A stretch of DNA of 40,967 nt from Reclinomonas americana ATCC 50394 (lineage: Eukaryota; Jakobida; Jakobea; Jakobida). Position numbers and translations under genes: made by a program. Under the pieces are notes generated by a model. It saw only the letters and a list, made by a program, of their open reading frames with translations. It was not told where the DNA came from and ran no database searches. Positions within the stretch are counted from its first letter, which is position 1. The number at the start of each line of letters is the position of its first letter. The stretch is taken from the NCBI GenBank assembly GCA_048213135.1, contig PS015434.1, positions 6,153 to 47,119 on the forward strand, given 5' to 3'. Positions 11,480 to 22,146 of this stretch are shown in pieces.

Positions 11480-12806
11480 CTACGCGCGCGCAACCCCCAC
11501 CGGGGCAGTCGTGAGTCCAACTCGACGGAATGCCTCGGCAAGGTTGGGCACCTCTGGCGGGGGTGCCGGTAGATCCAGTGGCCTCCGTCCCGCAATGGCG
11601 ATTGCAGATGGCAGACTCGGCAGAGCCTGCGCGCATCGCAGCTCGTGAGTGATCTACAATGAAGAGAAGAGCGGCGGCAAAGGGGCAAACACGGCAACTC
11701 ACCGCCACACTGGGTCCAGCAAACGGAGAACTGAGATGCGCACGTCCCGGCGACAGCGGTGATGTGCGCGGTGAGATCGGCAACACGGCACGGTCGGTGG
11801 TACTCCGGGGTGAAAACGCCGACGGTCGAGCGCCACCGGTAGGCGACGCCGAAGCAGTTGCTGACGGTGGTGGTGGTGGCGGAGGCGGTGGTGGCGGAGC
11901 CGAGTGCATGTACTTTAGTGGGTATGCCGTCATGCCGGGGTCGGTCTCCATGTACACTGGCGTCACGTCGGCAGTGTCGCGCACCGAGGCCGCCGACCGG
12001 TCGTCGAATGCCGACATGGACGAGGCCATCGAGGATGTGGACTCGGCGCGCTGGTACTGGACCGACGATTCCATAAGCAACCGCGCGGCCTCCTCCCTTT
12101 GCGTCTGCAACACGTACGCCTGTGCACGCAGGTCGTCTTGCTCGTGCAACAATCGCTGCACTTGGCCGTTGAGAGTGTTGGCTGTGCAAGCACTCAAAGA
12201 AATCAGCACGGCACACACACACACATAGGCAACCTCAATGCATGACGCACCCTCCACAGCCAGCCGCTCGCGCTGCTCCTCGACCTCGCGCTGTCGCGCC
12301 AACCGTCTCCGCAACTCACTGTCGATCTCCCAGTCGCGCAGCCGGACATTGTTCTGCATGGCCAGCACCCCGCGCTCCAGGAGGAAACACTCGGACGCCA
12401 GCAGTCGCTGCTCGTGCATCACATTGGCGAGTTGCACACGAGCGGCGGGCACACAGTGACACAGACTGGTGAGCGTCGTCTCAAACACGTCAATGATCCA
12501 CCCAGATAGCGGCATCTCCGGCAGCGGTGGACACCGCGGCGAGGGCACTGCGGAAGTGGAGTGAGCGCAGGGAGGCGCTGTGCTGTCTGCAGGCAAGGAT
12601 AGCAATCGCGCACCAGCCGATCGAGACACCCGGCGTCGACGCCACCACACTGGCAGCGCAGTCGCCGGAACCTCAGGCAACGCCGTGTAGCCAGCAGCGG
12701 CAGGAATCGACACGGCCGACTGTAGACGGGTGGCCCGCGACGAGTCTGGGGGCGGCACCTGCAGCAGTACATGCGACGACTCCTCGCGACCTGCACGCTC
12801 GTGCAT
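11480..12806 (-). CDS. Coiled-coil protein with polyproline tract, unknown function
   Basis: Three exons (12806-12251, 12181-11703, 11641-11480) add up to 1197 bases, an intact 398-residue frame ending in TAG at 11482-11480. The first about 100 residues are irregular and could include an unspliced intron, so the true start may be later. From MPLSGWIIDVFETTLTSLCH onward there is a helical stretch, then a charged coiled coil (DSELRRRLARQREVEEQRER, VQRLLHEQDDLRAQAY, REEAARLLMESS). A Ser-rich linker, an 11-proline run near 11870-11905, an SP-rich segment (PRTSPLSPGRAHL) and a short C-terminal exon with GLTTAPVGVARA follow. It converges on the neighbouring coiled-coil gene with 98 bases between stops and shares its coiled-coil plus polyproline style, so a functional or ancestral link is possible but not shown. 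The family is not recognised. Confidence 0.65.
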
Positions 12807-12809
12807 CAA

Positions 12810-13107
12810 CAGGATAAGGGAAGGGCGAGGGTGGGTGGGGGAGAGGGAAGAGAGAGGGACGAGTGGAGAGGGAGGGGGAGAAGGAAGGGAGAGGGAGGGA
12901 GACAGCAACAGAAGCTGCTCACACACTCAGCAAAGCAACAGCCGCAAGAATTGCACCGAGAGAGAGGAGAGAGCTCAATCTCGCGCAGAACAGTGTTCAC
13001 ACTAGATTGCACACAGAGAGAGAGAGAGAGGAGAGAGCACGGAAAGCTGCTCAGTCTTGCACAAAACAGAGTTCACACTCTGCAAGGCAACAGCCGCAAT
13101 TGCACAA

Positions 13108-13155
<48 letters not shown>
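12810..13155. repeat. Purine-rich (GA)n and degenerate tandem repeat next to a gap
   Basis: From about 12830 the plus strand is almost pure A/G. From about 12930 a degenerate unit of roughly 80 bases recurs, containing GTTCACACT, CAACAGCCGCAA and ATTGCAC followed by a GA run, with at least two to three copies (compare 12935-13010 with 13060-13130). The array ends in a GA microsatellite that runs into the gap at 13156. Open frames through it are compositional artefacts of the GAGAGA repeat. Confidence 0.75.
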
Positions 13156-13777
13156 NNNNNNNNNNNNNNNNNNNNNNNNNNNNNNNNNNNNNNNNNNNNN
13201 NNNNNNNNNNNNNNNNNNNNNNNNNNNNNNNNNNNNNNNNNNNNNNNNNNNNNNNNNNNNNNNNNNNNNNNNNNNNNNNNNNNNNNNNNNNNNNNNNNNN
13301 NNNNNNNNNNNNNNNNNNNNNNNNNNNNNNNNNNNNNNNNNNNNNNNNNNNNNNNNNNNNNNNNNNNNNNNNNNNNNNNNNNNNNNNNNNNNNNNNNNNN
13401 NNNNNNNNNNNNNNNNNNNNNNNNNNNNNNNNNNNNNNNNNNNNNNNNNNNNNNNNNNNNNNNNNNNNNNNNNNNNNNNNNNNNNNNNNNNNNNNNNNNN
13501 NNNNNNNNNNNNNNNNNNNNNNNNNNNNNNNNNNNNNNNNNNNNNNNNNNNNNNNNNNNNNNNNNNNNNNNNNNNNNNNNNNNNNNNNNNNNNNNNNNNN
13601 NNNNNNNNNNNNNNNNNNNNNNNNNNNNNNNNNNNNNNNNNNNNNNNNNNNNNNNNNNNNNNNNNNNNNNNNNNNNNNNNNNNNNNNNNNNNNNNNNNNN
13701 NNNNNNNNNNNNNNNNNNNNNNNNNNNNNNNNNNNNNNNNNNNNNNNNNNNNNNNNNNNNNNNNNNNNNNNNNNNNN
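13156..13777. other. Assembly gap (622 N)
   Basis: This unsequenced run is entered directly from a GA microsatellite, so it probably contains more of that repeat. No gene content can be inferred. Confidence 0.95.
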
Positions 13778-14264
13778 CCTGCACCAGTATATCGATTTCG
13801 CTGTTTTGTGGCGGAATTGGCGGTCAAAATGGAGGAAGAAATCCCCAGAGGAACACGGGAACGTAGATCTGCTTCCACATTAGTCGGGGATGATGACGCC
13901 TTCACTTCTTTGCTTGCTTCTCGGATCCGGACACGGCTTTGCTTTGTTAGCCTGGCTTCAGCCCTTTTCCCATATTCGATGTGCCGTGCACGATCGCAGA
14001 AAACGCTATGCGTCTATGCAAGTGCGCCAAATCCACTGGTCAACCACGCTTTCTGTGGTGAAGATCGCAGTTCTCGACTTGTTCGGAGCCCCGAGAGCGA
14101 ACACACACACACAAGAAACCTGCTACTGCCTCGAGATTGGTGTCTATGTTGATGTTTTGTATACGGTTGAACTTCGTCATCAAGAAAGCTGTTGCTTGTT
14201 TGTTGGTGAATGAATTTGTTGTTGTTGTCAATATTGACCGTGTAACAACAGGTACCAGTAACTT
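13778..14264. other. Stretch with no gene I can support
   Basis: This lies between the gap and the 3' end of the lectin-mosaic gene. Both strands hold open frames of 60-100 codons, for example plus-strand MEEEIPRGTRERRSASTLVG near 13828, but none matches a family I know. The sequence appears richer in A/T than the neighbouring coding regions. Part of it is probably the 3' UTR of the minus-strand gene ending at 14265. The rest could be a decayed gene or transposon fragment. Confidence 0.4.
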
Positions 14265-14501
14265 CTAAACCTTTACTCCCGATATACAATCACCGCACGA
14301 CGCGCACGACGTGCTCGTCGATGTCGACGTGCCGACCGCCTTCAGTGCGCACGTCGACGTGCTGACGGTGAACGTCCAGCTTCCGCACAGCGAGTTTCCG
14401 GAGCACAAGACCGAGCATGCCTGCGCACCGCTGGTTGTCGTAGAGAAGATAGTGCCTCCGGGTTGATCTGCACATGCGTGTGACAGTGAGGGTCTAAGCA
14501 G

Positions 14502-14535
<34 letters not shown>

Positions 14536-17500
14536 AATCTTACACGGCACACACCTGTGAAAAACTGAAAGTTGCCAGAGTTGTACGCTGCCGCCAGCGT
14601 CTTCTTGCCAGAGTACATGCAGTACGATGTGCCGCACACATTGCTGGTCTCGGCGTTCGCTGCCGTGGCCGGAACGACGGCCTGCCAGCCATGTGTGAAT
14701 ACTAAAGCTTACGTTTCCCAACTAAACATACAGGGAGACATGGAAAACACCTTCAGTTGACAAACTGGCATGCCTGTCGCATTTGACGCCGCAGCAGCGT
14801 CCAAGAACACCCACGCCACACATGCAGCATCGCCGTCGCATTTCATGCAGCACGCACTCGCGCTATTCACGTAATGCACGACATAGACATTACCCGGACG
14901 ATCCACGTTCTCCAACTGACACACCTCCATGCCGACTGCGTAGTGCAAAGGTGATAAGTGTGTGCAATGAGAGTTGAACAGCGAGAGAGAGAGAGAGAGC
15001 AAACCTGGTGGGTCAAATACAGAACCGCGCTGCACACACGGACAACTCGAACTCGGCGATGCAGCTGTACCAAAAACGTGCGGACATCAAAATGGTGGTG
15101 CTTTGCTGCTACTACTGCTGCATACGAGTCCACCACGCACCAGAAGAAAGCACAAACGACTTGGTCATCGACGCTGCTGGCGTGCCACTGTCGGTACTGC
15201 GAATCGTCACTCGCAGCTGCCGGTTGACCAGACCAGCCGTCTGCACTTGCAACTGCGATCCAGTAATAGTGAACGCCGTGGCATTTTCGCCACCCGCGAT
15301 CGAGTACGTGAATGTCTGGCCAGCGTTCGCGTCGGTGGTCGACAGTATGCCCACTACGGCGTTAATTGTGGTCGGAACGGCGTACGTGAAGCTTGAAAGC
15401 ACAATATCGGCGGGGGCAGCATTTCCTGCAAAAAATGCAAGTGCAATGAGAGATTACGTATTACCCTCCCGCCCCCCACTCCCCCCAAAAAAGTCGCAAG
15501 CGCAGCACACGCACCAATGGACAACGGCCCAAGCGACTGATACGCACTGCCGGATGCCCAACGGACGCACAGTGTGTACGTACCGACGGCGGCGCCAGCG
15601 GCATTCACGGAGAGATTGACACTTGCGGCGCTTACAAACGTCGCACTCACGCTGGTCGACGCAATCACTGCTGGCGACGCGGCCGTGCAATCAGTCGACA
15701 CAACGAATGCCGCCGCGTCGGCATTGGTGTTGCCCATGCCGCCGCCGGTGAGTGCAATGGCCTGAGCGGCGGCCGCTGAAATTGTCGACACGGACATGGT
15801 GGCTTGTACTGCGCGCGGAGAGAGCAGCAACAGAACTGAGACCGCAGGAGAGAGAGAGAGAGAGGCGCGCAAACGGCCGCAGGCGCAGAAAAGATATACC
15901 TGCACAATTACCACGATCGCTCACAAGTTCGCTGACAGCATAATACATCTAGTACGTCGCCGACGACAACTACCGTCTACACTGCTCTGTACACATTCCC
16001 CTTCACTGTCGTCGCTATTCCTTTCATAGGACACCTCTAGCAAACACTGGGGAACACTTAGAAATGTGCTGCAACGCGGTTCCCCTCCAACGACTGTGTT
16101 CTTCCACATTGCTACAAACATAGACTCGCCATGCCTTCGCGATCCTCTCCCACATGCAATTTTTTGCTAGTACTTGCACTTGATCTAGATATGCACCGTC
16201 TCCTCTTCTGTGACTCACCGACAGTCACCGACCCAGCCAGCACATACACCCCTGCCGGCCGATCTCGAATGCACATGTTGTATGTGCCAGCTGCCGCACT
16301 CGAAGCGTCGAGAAGCACTCGCATACTGCTGCTGCTGGCGAGAACAATCGACTGATACGTCGCCACGACCACCAGTGTACCGTAGCAGTTCTGTGATGGA
16401 ACAATATATAGTTGCTTGTTGTTGAGTGACAGCGTACTGGTGTGTGCATCTCTGCCCAACGCGACTCACCGCATTCGAAGACAGCACTGCTGCTGCCGAG
16501 TCGCCGCTGGTGGACAAGTCGAAAAAATTGGCTGCACGACGTGACGGCGGTAGACGATCAGCAATCAGATAGTGAGAAGAACTGCAAAGCAAAGAACACA
16601 ACTTCCGCTAAGTGCCACTAGCTGCCACGTTCGCCGATGAATGATAGTCGGCGAAACTGCCGATACAGTCATGGTAGCTGTGCGCGAGGCCACTACAAGT
16701 TAGCAAGCTTGTGTGTATGTATCTAGGAGACACCAATAGAGATCTATTTCAAGAGACACTGCTGAAAGCATGAATTGCTGTAGTATACGCACACGATACA
16801 CAAATATACACGCGCTTCTCGCGATGATCGCGTAGTCTGTGCTCTCTCCTGCCTCCTCTCCACTCACCACGTGCCGTGACCAACGGCTGTGGAAGTTCGA
16901 TAAACGAACTCGTCGATAATAACGGCATGTGACACACTGCCATTGGAGCCAACAACGCCCCCGTCCCAGCCGCAACACTTGCCACCGTCAATGTACCACT
17001 CGTCAAACTGCTGGCACCAACGCTGATCAGTGGCGTGGCTGCAGCACTGCAGTCGTTCGTCGGCAAAGTGCACGTCAAGCTCGACATAAACGCGGTGCGC
17101 TCCGCCATAAAGTTGTTCAGCACCTGTGCTGCCGTCAGTGAATTGCTGTGGATACGCAGCCGTGCGATCGTCAGCGAGCCTCGCAGAGTCGCCTCCACAG
17201 TGCCATTGCCGTTGTACTGCGATCCCAACGTGATTGGCGCAGAGGCTGAGATGTTCGGGTTCTTGACAGCTGAACTGGCCAGAAAACCATCGGCGTACAC
17301 TCGTTCTGTTGTTCCGTCGGACGTGAAAACCAAGTGATGCCACGCGCCGGCGCCGGGTACAGAGGACCCCCAAGAAAAATCGTCAGCATAATGAATAACT
17401 GCACCGTACGCAGCGTTGGTGCCGTACACGAATGCAAAGTTGGCAAAATTGGATCGGACACCCCAAGCGACGATAGTCTCCTGCGCCCCAATCACCGGAT

Positions 17501-20096
17501 TCAACACCCATGCTTCGATCGACAGCACAGGACGTACGCCTATCAAGGATGCCGGCGTCGCAACCGACAATGGCATGTATGCCGTGCCGTCAAACTGCAG
17601 ACCACGAACGCCACTCGTCAGCGCCACTGTCACGGTGCTCGCTGTCGCTGTGAAGACGCCACCCAGCAACCCTGCGTTGCTGACCGTGCTGACAGAACCC
17701 AGCGCCAGTCCAGTAGCATCCACCGACACAAGCAGTGAGCCAGCAGTGGTCACAGATATGGCACTGATACCGACGACCCGGGCCGATAGGAACGCGCACT
17801 GCTCCTGTTGGAAGTTGGCCAGCACTTGCGCACCAGTAAGAGTGCCGCTGTGGATACGAATGCGAGCCATGGTGAGTGACGGACGCGCACCGCCCCACGC
17901 CACTGCACTCGAGTCATATTGCGATCCAAGTGTGATCGGCACCGCGTTGCTAATACTTAGCGAGACCTGCACCACTGCATTGGCCAGCACGCCGTCAATG
18001 TACACCCTATCCGTTGTGCCATCCGACGTGTACGTCAACAGATGCCATGCATTCGCTGTCGGCGGACCGCCAGCACCCCACGGTATGTCGCTGTTGAAGT
18101 GAGTCACCGCCCCCCAAGACGAATGAGAACCGAAGCTGAATGAGATACTGCTGAACGGCCAGCGTACGCCCCAAACAACCATCGATTCCTCCGCCTCGAC
18201 ACTCGGATTGTAGACCCACACTTCAATCGTAAACGACGGATTACGGCCAACCAAAGTTGTCGGCGGCGTCGCGACAGAGTGTCTCATGTACGCAACGCCG
18301 TCAAACACGAGCCCACGCATGGCAGACAGCTCCGCTACCGTCACCGTGCCGGCCGCCGTGGTAAACACACCGCCCAGCGTGCCACCATTCGTTACCGTCG
18401 TCAGAGCGCCGAGTGGAAGTGCACTGGAATCGATCGAGACTAGCAGTGAGCCGGCAATCTGCAGCGAGTTCGCTACCACTTTGACCGTGTCGCCGGCGGC
18501 CAGCTGATTGCCGGACACAGTCAAAGAAGTGGCTGTCGACAGTGTCAACACTGACGGTGTTAGAGCCGTGGCACCTACATTCAGCACCGCGACAGCCGGC
18601 AGGCCCGTCACTACTGTAGATGCTGCTTGGTCGGCAAACGTGAATGATGATAGGCTGTACACAGCACTAGACGTATTCGATGCTCCCGTAAAGCCAACCC
18701 ACGCAGAGCTGGCGCCAACAGTTGCCGGAATGTTGACAGTGTACGACTGCGTGGCGGTCGCCAACGTGGTGCTGTCGGTGATTGTGACTGTGAGCGTGGT
18801 GCCGTTATACGTAATGTTGACATTCATCGTGTTGCCGTTCCCGAGAGCGATGCCGTTGGCTGTCAGATCGATCGAGCCGGTGTTGGTCGGTGTGGCACCG
18901 TTGAGATAGAGACCAGTGGAGCTCGTGCCCTCGCCGCTGGTGTCCGCCACGTCAAATTTTACGCACAAACTCGAGCCGACACCGGAATAGCCGAGACTAG
19001 ACCCCCAACCACCAACGCCCAAAGGAGCCTGGTTTTTGATCACAAAACAAACACCTTCGCCACCACCACTCATTCGCAGTGCAAAGCTAGTGGTAAAGTT
19101 CGCGATATTCATCATGCTTGTTGTGAATGCCAAGCCCGGCATAGAACCACCACCAGGGTACAGCAGAATGCCAGCAGCCGAATAACTCGCCACACCGCCC
19201 AGTGTCAGCTGCTGATTCACTTGCAATGCACAAATTGAAGACGCGCCTACCGGACGGCGGCACACAGTGAAGTACGAGTTCACCAGACTGTACGCCACCG
19301 ATACCACCGGCACAGTCATCACCGTGTTCCCAGCGGATACCACGAAAGCAGGAGAGGCGACCACGCTTGTGAACTGCGTAGCAGAGGCGCAGCTCGTGCC
19401 GAACGGCACAAAGCGGATCAAATCAAAGGTGTCGAAACTGGCCCCGGAAACCGTCAGATTCCACATCACGCCCGGGTACAGTGCGACAGGCCCAGTGACA
19501 GCACCCACCGACACAGTCAGCGCACTTATCTGCGTGGGACTGTAGGTGACTTGACTCGAGGGGCTCAAGTATGAAAACGCGAGCACGTCAAAGTTGCCGG
19601 TAACAGCACCAGCACTTGCAGTGAACCCAACCCAGGCCCTACTGGCTCCCATCTGTCCAGGAATATCAACAGCGTACGACTGGGAGGCGGTGGCCAGCGT
19701 TGCTGTATCAGTAATGGTCACAGCGAGCGTGGTACCGTCGTACGTCATGTCGACTTTCATAACGTTGTTGCTGGCCAGAATAACATTGCTCGGCATCAAG
19801 TCCACCGCGCCAGTGCCTGTGGGCGTGGCGCCGTTGAGGTAGAGACCGGTAGATGAGTGGGGAACACCGCCAGAATAGATGTCAAACTTGACACCGACGC
19901 TCGGCGTCAGACCGCAAAAACCAAGGCATCCACCACCAAAGCCGCTGACCGTGGCGCCCATGTTTTGAATGGCAAATGTCATGCCATCTCCGCTGCCCGC
20001 AATGCGCAGGCGAAACGATAACGTGAACTGGGTCACGTCCACCGCGGCTGGAGCAAACACAGAACCAGAGCACCCAATGACGCCAAAGGTGCATAC
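14265..20096 (-). CDS. Large mosaic adhesin: legume-type lectin x2, LamG x2, Ig-like modules, cadherin-like, PAN x2 (5' end missing)
   Basis: Probable secreted or surface carbohydrate-binding adhesin. The 5' end lies in the gap from 20097, so any signal peptide is unseen. The first visible exon (20096-16868) runs 3.2 kb without an intron. It encodes an L-type lectin (about 20040-19570, GMTFAIQNMGATVSGFGGG, SVGVKFDIYSGG), an Ig-like module (about 19560-19195), a second lectin (about 19120-18630, GVCFVIKNQAP, SLCVKFDVAD, SAWVGFTGAS) and two LamG domains (about 18456-17770 and 17750-17060, SFTIEVWVYNPSVEAEESMV, HLLTYTSDGTTDRVYIDGVL). Short exons follow: 16692-16600, 16531-16470, 16391-16219 and 15808-15515 (Ig-like modules ending GTYNMCIRD and GTYTLCVRW); 15425-15141 (cadherin-like, VVGILSTTDANAGQTFTYSI); 15064-15005 and 14935-14751 (PAN, SACCMKCDGDAACVAWVF); 14681-14555 and 14467-14265 (second PAN, ACSVLCSGNSLCGSWTF, TAG). 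No membrane segment appears near the C-terminus. Domain names rest on motif reading. Confidence 0.8.
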
Positions 20097-20332
20097 NNNN
20101 NNNNNNNNNNNNNNNNNNNNNNNNNNNNNNNNNNNNNNNNNNNNNNNNNNNNNNNNNNNNNNNNNNNNNNNNNNNNNNNNNNNNNNNNNNNNNNNNNNNN
20201 NNNNNNNNNNNNNNNNNNNNNNNNNNNNNNNNNNNNNNNNNNNNNNNNNNNNNNNNNNNNNNNNNNNNNNNNNNNNNNNNNNNNNNNNNNNNNNNNNNNN
20301 NNNNNNNNNNNNNNNNNNNNNNNNNNNNNNNN

Positions 20333-20345
20333 CGACGACGACGAC

Positions 20346-20417
<72 letters not shown>
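20333..20417. repeat. (CGA)n followed by a long (CA)n microsatellite
   Basis: About five CGA units lead out of the gap and are followed by roughly 35 uninterrupted CA units. On the minus strand this could be read as a Cys-Val run, but it lies between recognisable genes and is most likely non-coding. Confidence 0.9.
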
Positions 20418-20421
<4 letters not shown>

Positions 20422-20909
20422 CCGCTTATGTGTGGCGGGAAAAATTGAATTTTGCACATGTACAGTGTACAGTAGCGGCCTGGCGAACCATCTGCTAGTA
20501 CACACACGACAGCAGCAGCTGCAGGTGGTGCGCGACAGTACAGCGTGTGGATCTGACACCAGCACTTCTTGCTATCTTGCTGCATTCGCGGTTTCTCTTG
20601 CTGACAAGCCAGCACAAGCAAGACATTTCGACTTTCTTTTGCACTGCACCCGTGATATCTGAGTTTCTGGTGCTCACACGAGATGTTGTTCATCACACGC
20701 ACTGTCTTGTCCTCACTCCCGCTCAGAACGACCAGTAAATCAATGCTGACTATATAGAAGGCAGCAAGAAAACATAACGACGTGACTACATGAGAGAGGC
20801 CACCCCTCACCAGTACAGCCAAGGTGGATCATCGAGGTGCCGATGCACCACGACTCCCGCCTCCTCGACCACGAAACAACGCAGCACCATCTCCGGCAGA
20901 CACCGCGAA
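20418..20909. other. Unassigned stretch with an orphan WD-like motif
   Basis: No complete gene is supported here. On the minus strand near 20735-20690 a short frame reads LLVVLSGSEDKTVRVMNN, which is the end of a typical WD repeat with Trp replaced by Met. It sits downstream of the WD40 gene ending at 20910. It could be an extra 3' exon of that gene, a remnant of another WD40 gene, or chance. CTATATAG, a TATA-like string, occurs on the same strand at about 20749-20756 and could equally be a splice acceptor. The start of the lectin-mosaic gene may lie here or in the gap 20097-20332. Confidence 0.4.
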
Positions 20910-22083
20910 TCATGTCCCTCCTCCTCTTCCTGCATCTCCTGGACTGACAGCACGCAAGGCCAAACGCGCCGCCTGCAGCTCCCGTTGCGCGAGGCCGTAC
21001 GGGGTGGACAGCAGTCGCACAGCATTGTCGCGACACCCGATCACCAAGAAGCGACCGTCGACGGTGCACGCGACAGAATACACAAAATCGGAGTGTCCCT
21101 CCAAGCGGCAGACCTCCTCACCACTCGCCAGCGACCACACACGCACCGTCTGGTCCCAACCCCCACTCACGACATGCCGACAGTCGGGAGTGACGGTCAC
21201 CGACAACACCGCGCCGGTGTGCGCCTTTAGGTGTCGCACTTCCTCGCTACTCGTCACAGGCCACACTCGCACCNNNNNNNNNNNNNNNNNNNNNNNNNNN
21301 NNNNNNNNNNNNNNNNNNNNNNNNNNNNNNNNNNNNNNNNNNNNNNNNNNNNNNNNNNNNNNNNNNNNNNNNNNNNNNNNNNNNNNNNNNNNNNNNNNNN
21401 NNNNNNNNNNNNNNNNNNNNNNNNNNNNNNNNNNNNNNNNNNNNNNNNNNNNNNNNNNNNNNNNNNNNNNNNNNNNNNNNNNNNNNNNNNNNNNNNNNNN
21501 NNNNNNNNNNNNNNNNNNNNNNNNNNNNNNNNNNNNNNNNNNNNNNNNNNNNNNNNNNNNNNNNNNNNNNNNNNNNNNNNNNNNNNNNNNNNNNNNNNNN
21601 NNNNNNNNNNNNNNNNNNNNNNNNNNNNNNNNNNNNNNNNNNNNNNNNNNNNNNNNNNNNNNNNNNNNNNNNNNNNNNNNNNNNNNNNNNNNNNNNNNNN
21701 NNNNNNNNNNNNNNNNNNNNNNNNNNNNNNNNNNNNNNNNNNNNNNNNNNNNNNNNNNNNNNNNNNNNNNNNNNNNNNNNNNNNNNNNNNNNNNNNNNNN
21801 NNNNNNNNNNNNNNNNNNNNNNNNNNNNNNNNNNNNNNNNNNNNNNNNNNNNNNNNNNNNNNNNNNNNNNNNNNNNNNNNNNNNNNNNNNNNNNNNNNNN
21901 NNNNNNNNNNNNNNNNNNNNNNNNNNNNNNNNNNNNNNNNNNNNNNNNNNNNNNNNNNNNNNNNNNNNNNNNNNNNNNNNNNNNNNNNNNNNNNNNNNNN
22001 NNNNNNNNNNNNNNNNNNNNNNNNNNTCACACAGAGGCAGTACAGGGGCTTACACGCACGAGCCCGCTCACCTTGGTTGTCAT
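20910..22083 (-). CDS. WD40-repeat protein, mostly lost in a gap
   Basis: Minus-strand sequence 21273-20910 encodes two good WD40 repeats and part of a third: HTGAVLSVTVTPDCRHVVSG with WDQTVRVWSL, then GHSDFVYSVACTVDGRFLV with CRDNAVRLL. A short tail and TGA at 20912-20910 follow. A plausible first exon is ATG ACA ACC AAG at 22083-22072, followed by GTGAGC, 63 bases from the divergent NAT9 start. Everything between is the gap 21274-22026, so the repeat number is unknown. WD40 propellers are binding scaffolds and nothing visible points to a specific complex. The 3' end is uncertain: another frame stays open to 20816, and a WD-like motif occurs near 20700. I do not assign a name. Confidence 0.65.
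21274..22026. other. Assembly gap (753 N) inside the WD40 gene
   Basis: The gap removes most of the WD40 repeats of the minus-strand gene. WD40 repeats seen on its left side suggest the missing part holds further repeats and introns. Confidence 0.9.
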
Positions 22084-22146
22084 AGCTTGCCTGCGTGCAG
22101 CGAAAGGGAGTGGTCCTGCTTTTGTGGGACATCTCTTCCTTCTCTC
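22084..22146. promoter_or_regulatory. Minimal intergenic region between WD40 and NAT9 starts
   Basis: If both starts are right, 63 bases separate the divergent start codons. No TATA box is visible. A bidirectional promoter is inferred from layout. An alternative WD40 start at 22132 would shrink the spacer to about 14 bases, which is less likely. Confidence 0.35.

Noticed and set aside
12900-13155. CRISPR-like repeat array
   Set aside because: The repeats are degenerate, of unequal length, and composed of GA microsatellite with no uniform spacers. The window is eukaryotic.
12863-14152. Long plus-strand open frame through GA repeats and the gap
   Set aside because: It consists of Arg-Glu repeats from (GA)n, unknown bases and non-matching sequence. 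All neighbouring frames are also open because the repeat has no stops.
15430-19842. Plus-strand open frames of 70-230 codons opposite the lectin gene
   Set aside because: They are shadows of the conserved minus-strand frame, with no splice support or family match.
20338-20822. One continuous minus-strand protein running from the WD-like motif through (TG)n into the lectin domains
   Set aside because: The link passes through a microsatellite and a gap whose length is not reliable. Fusion of an intracellular WD40 segment with an extracellular lectin mosaic is improbable.
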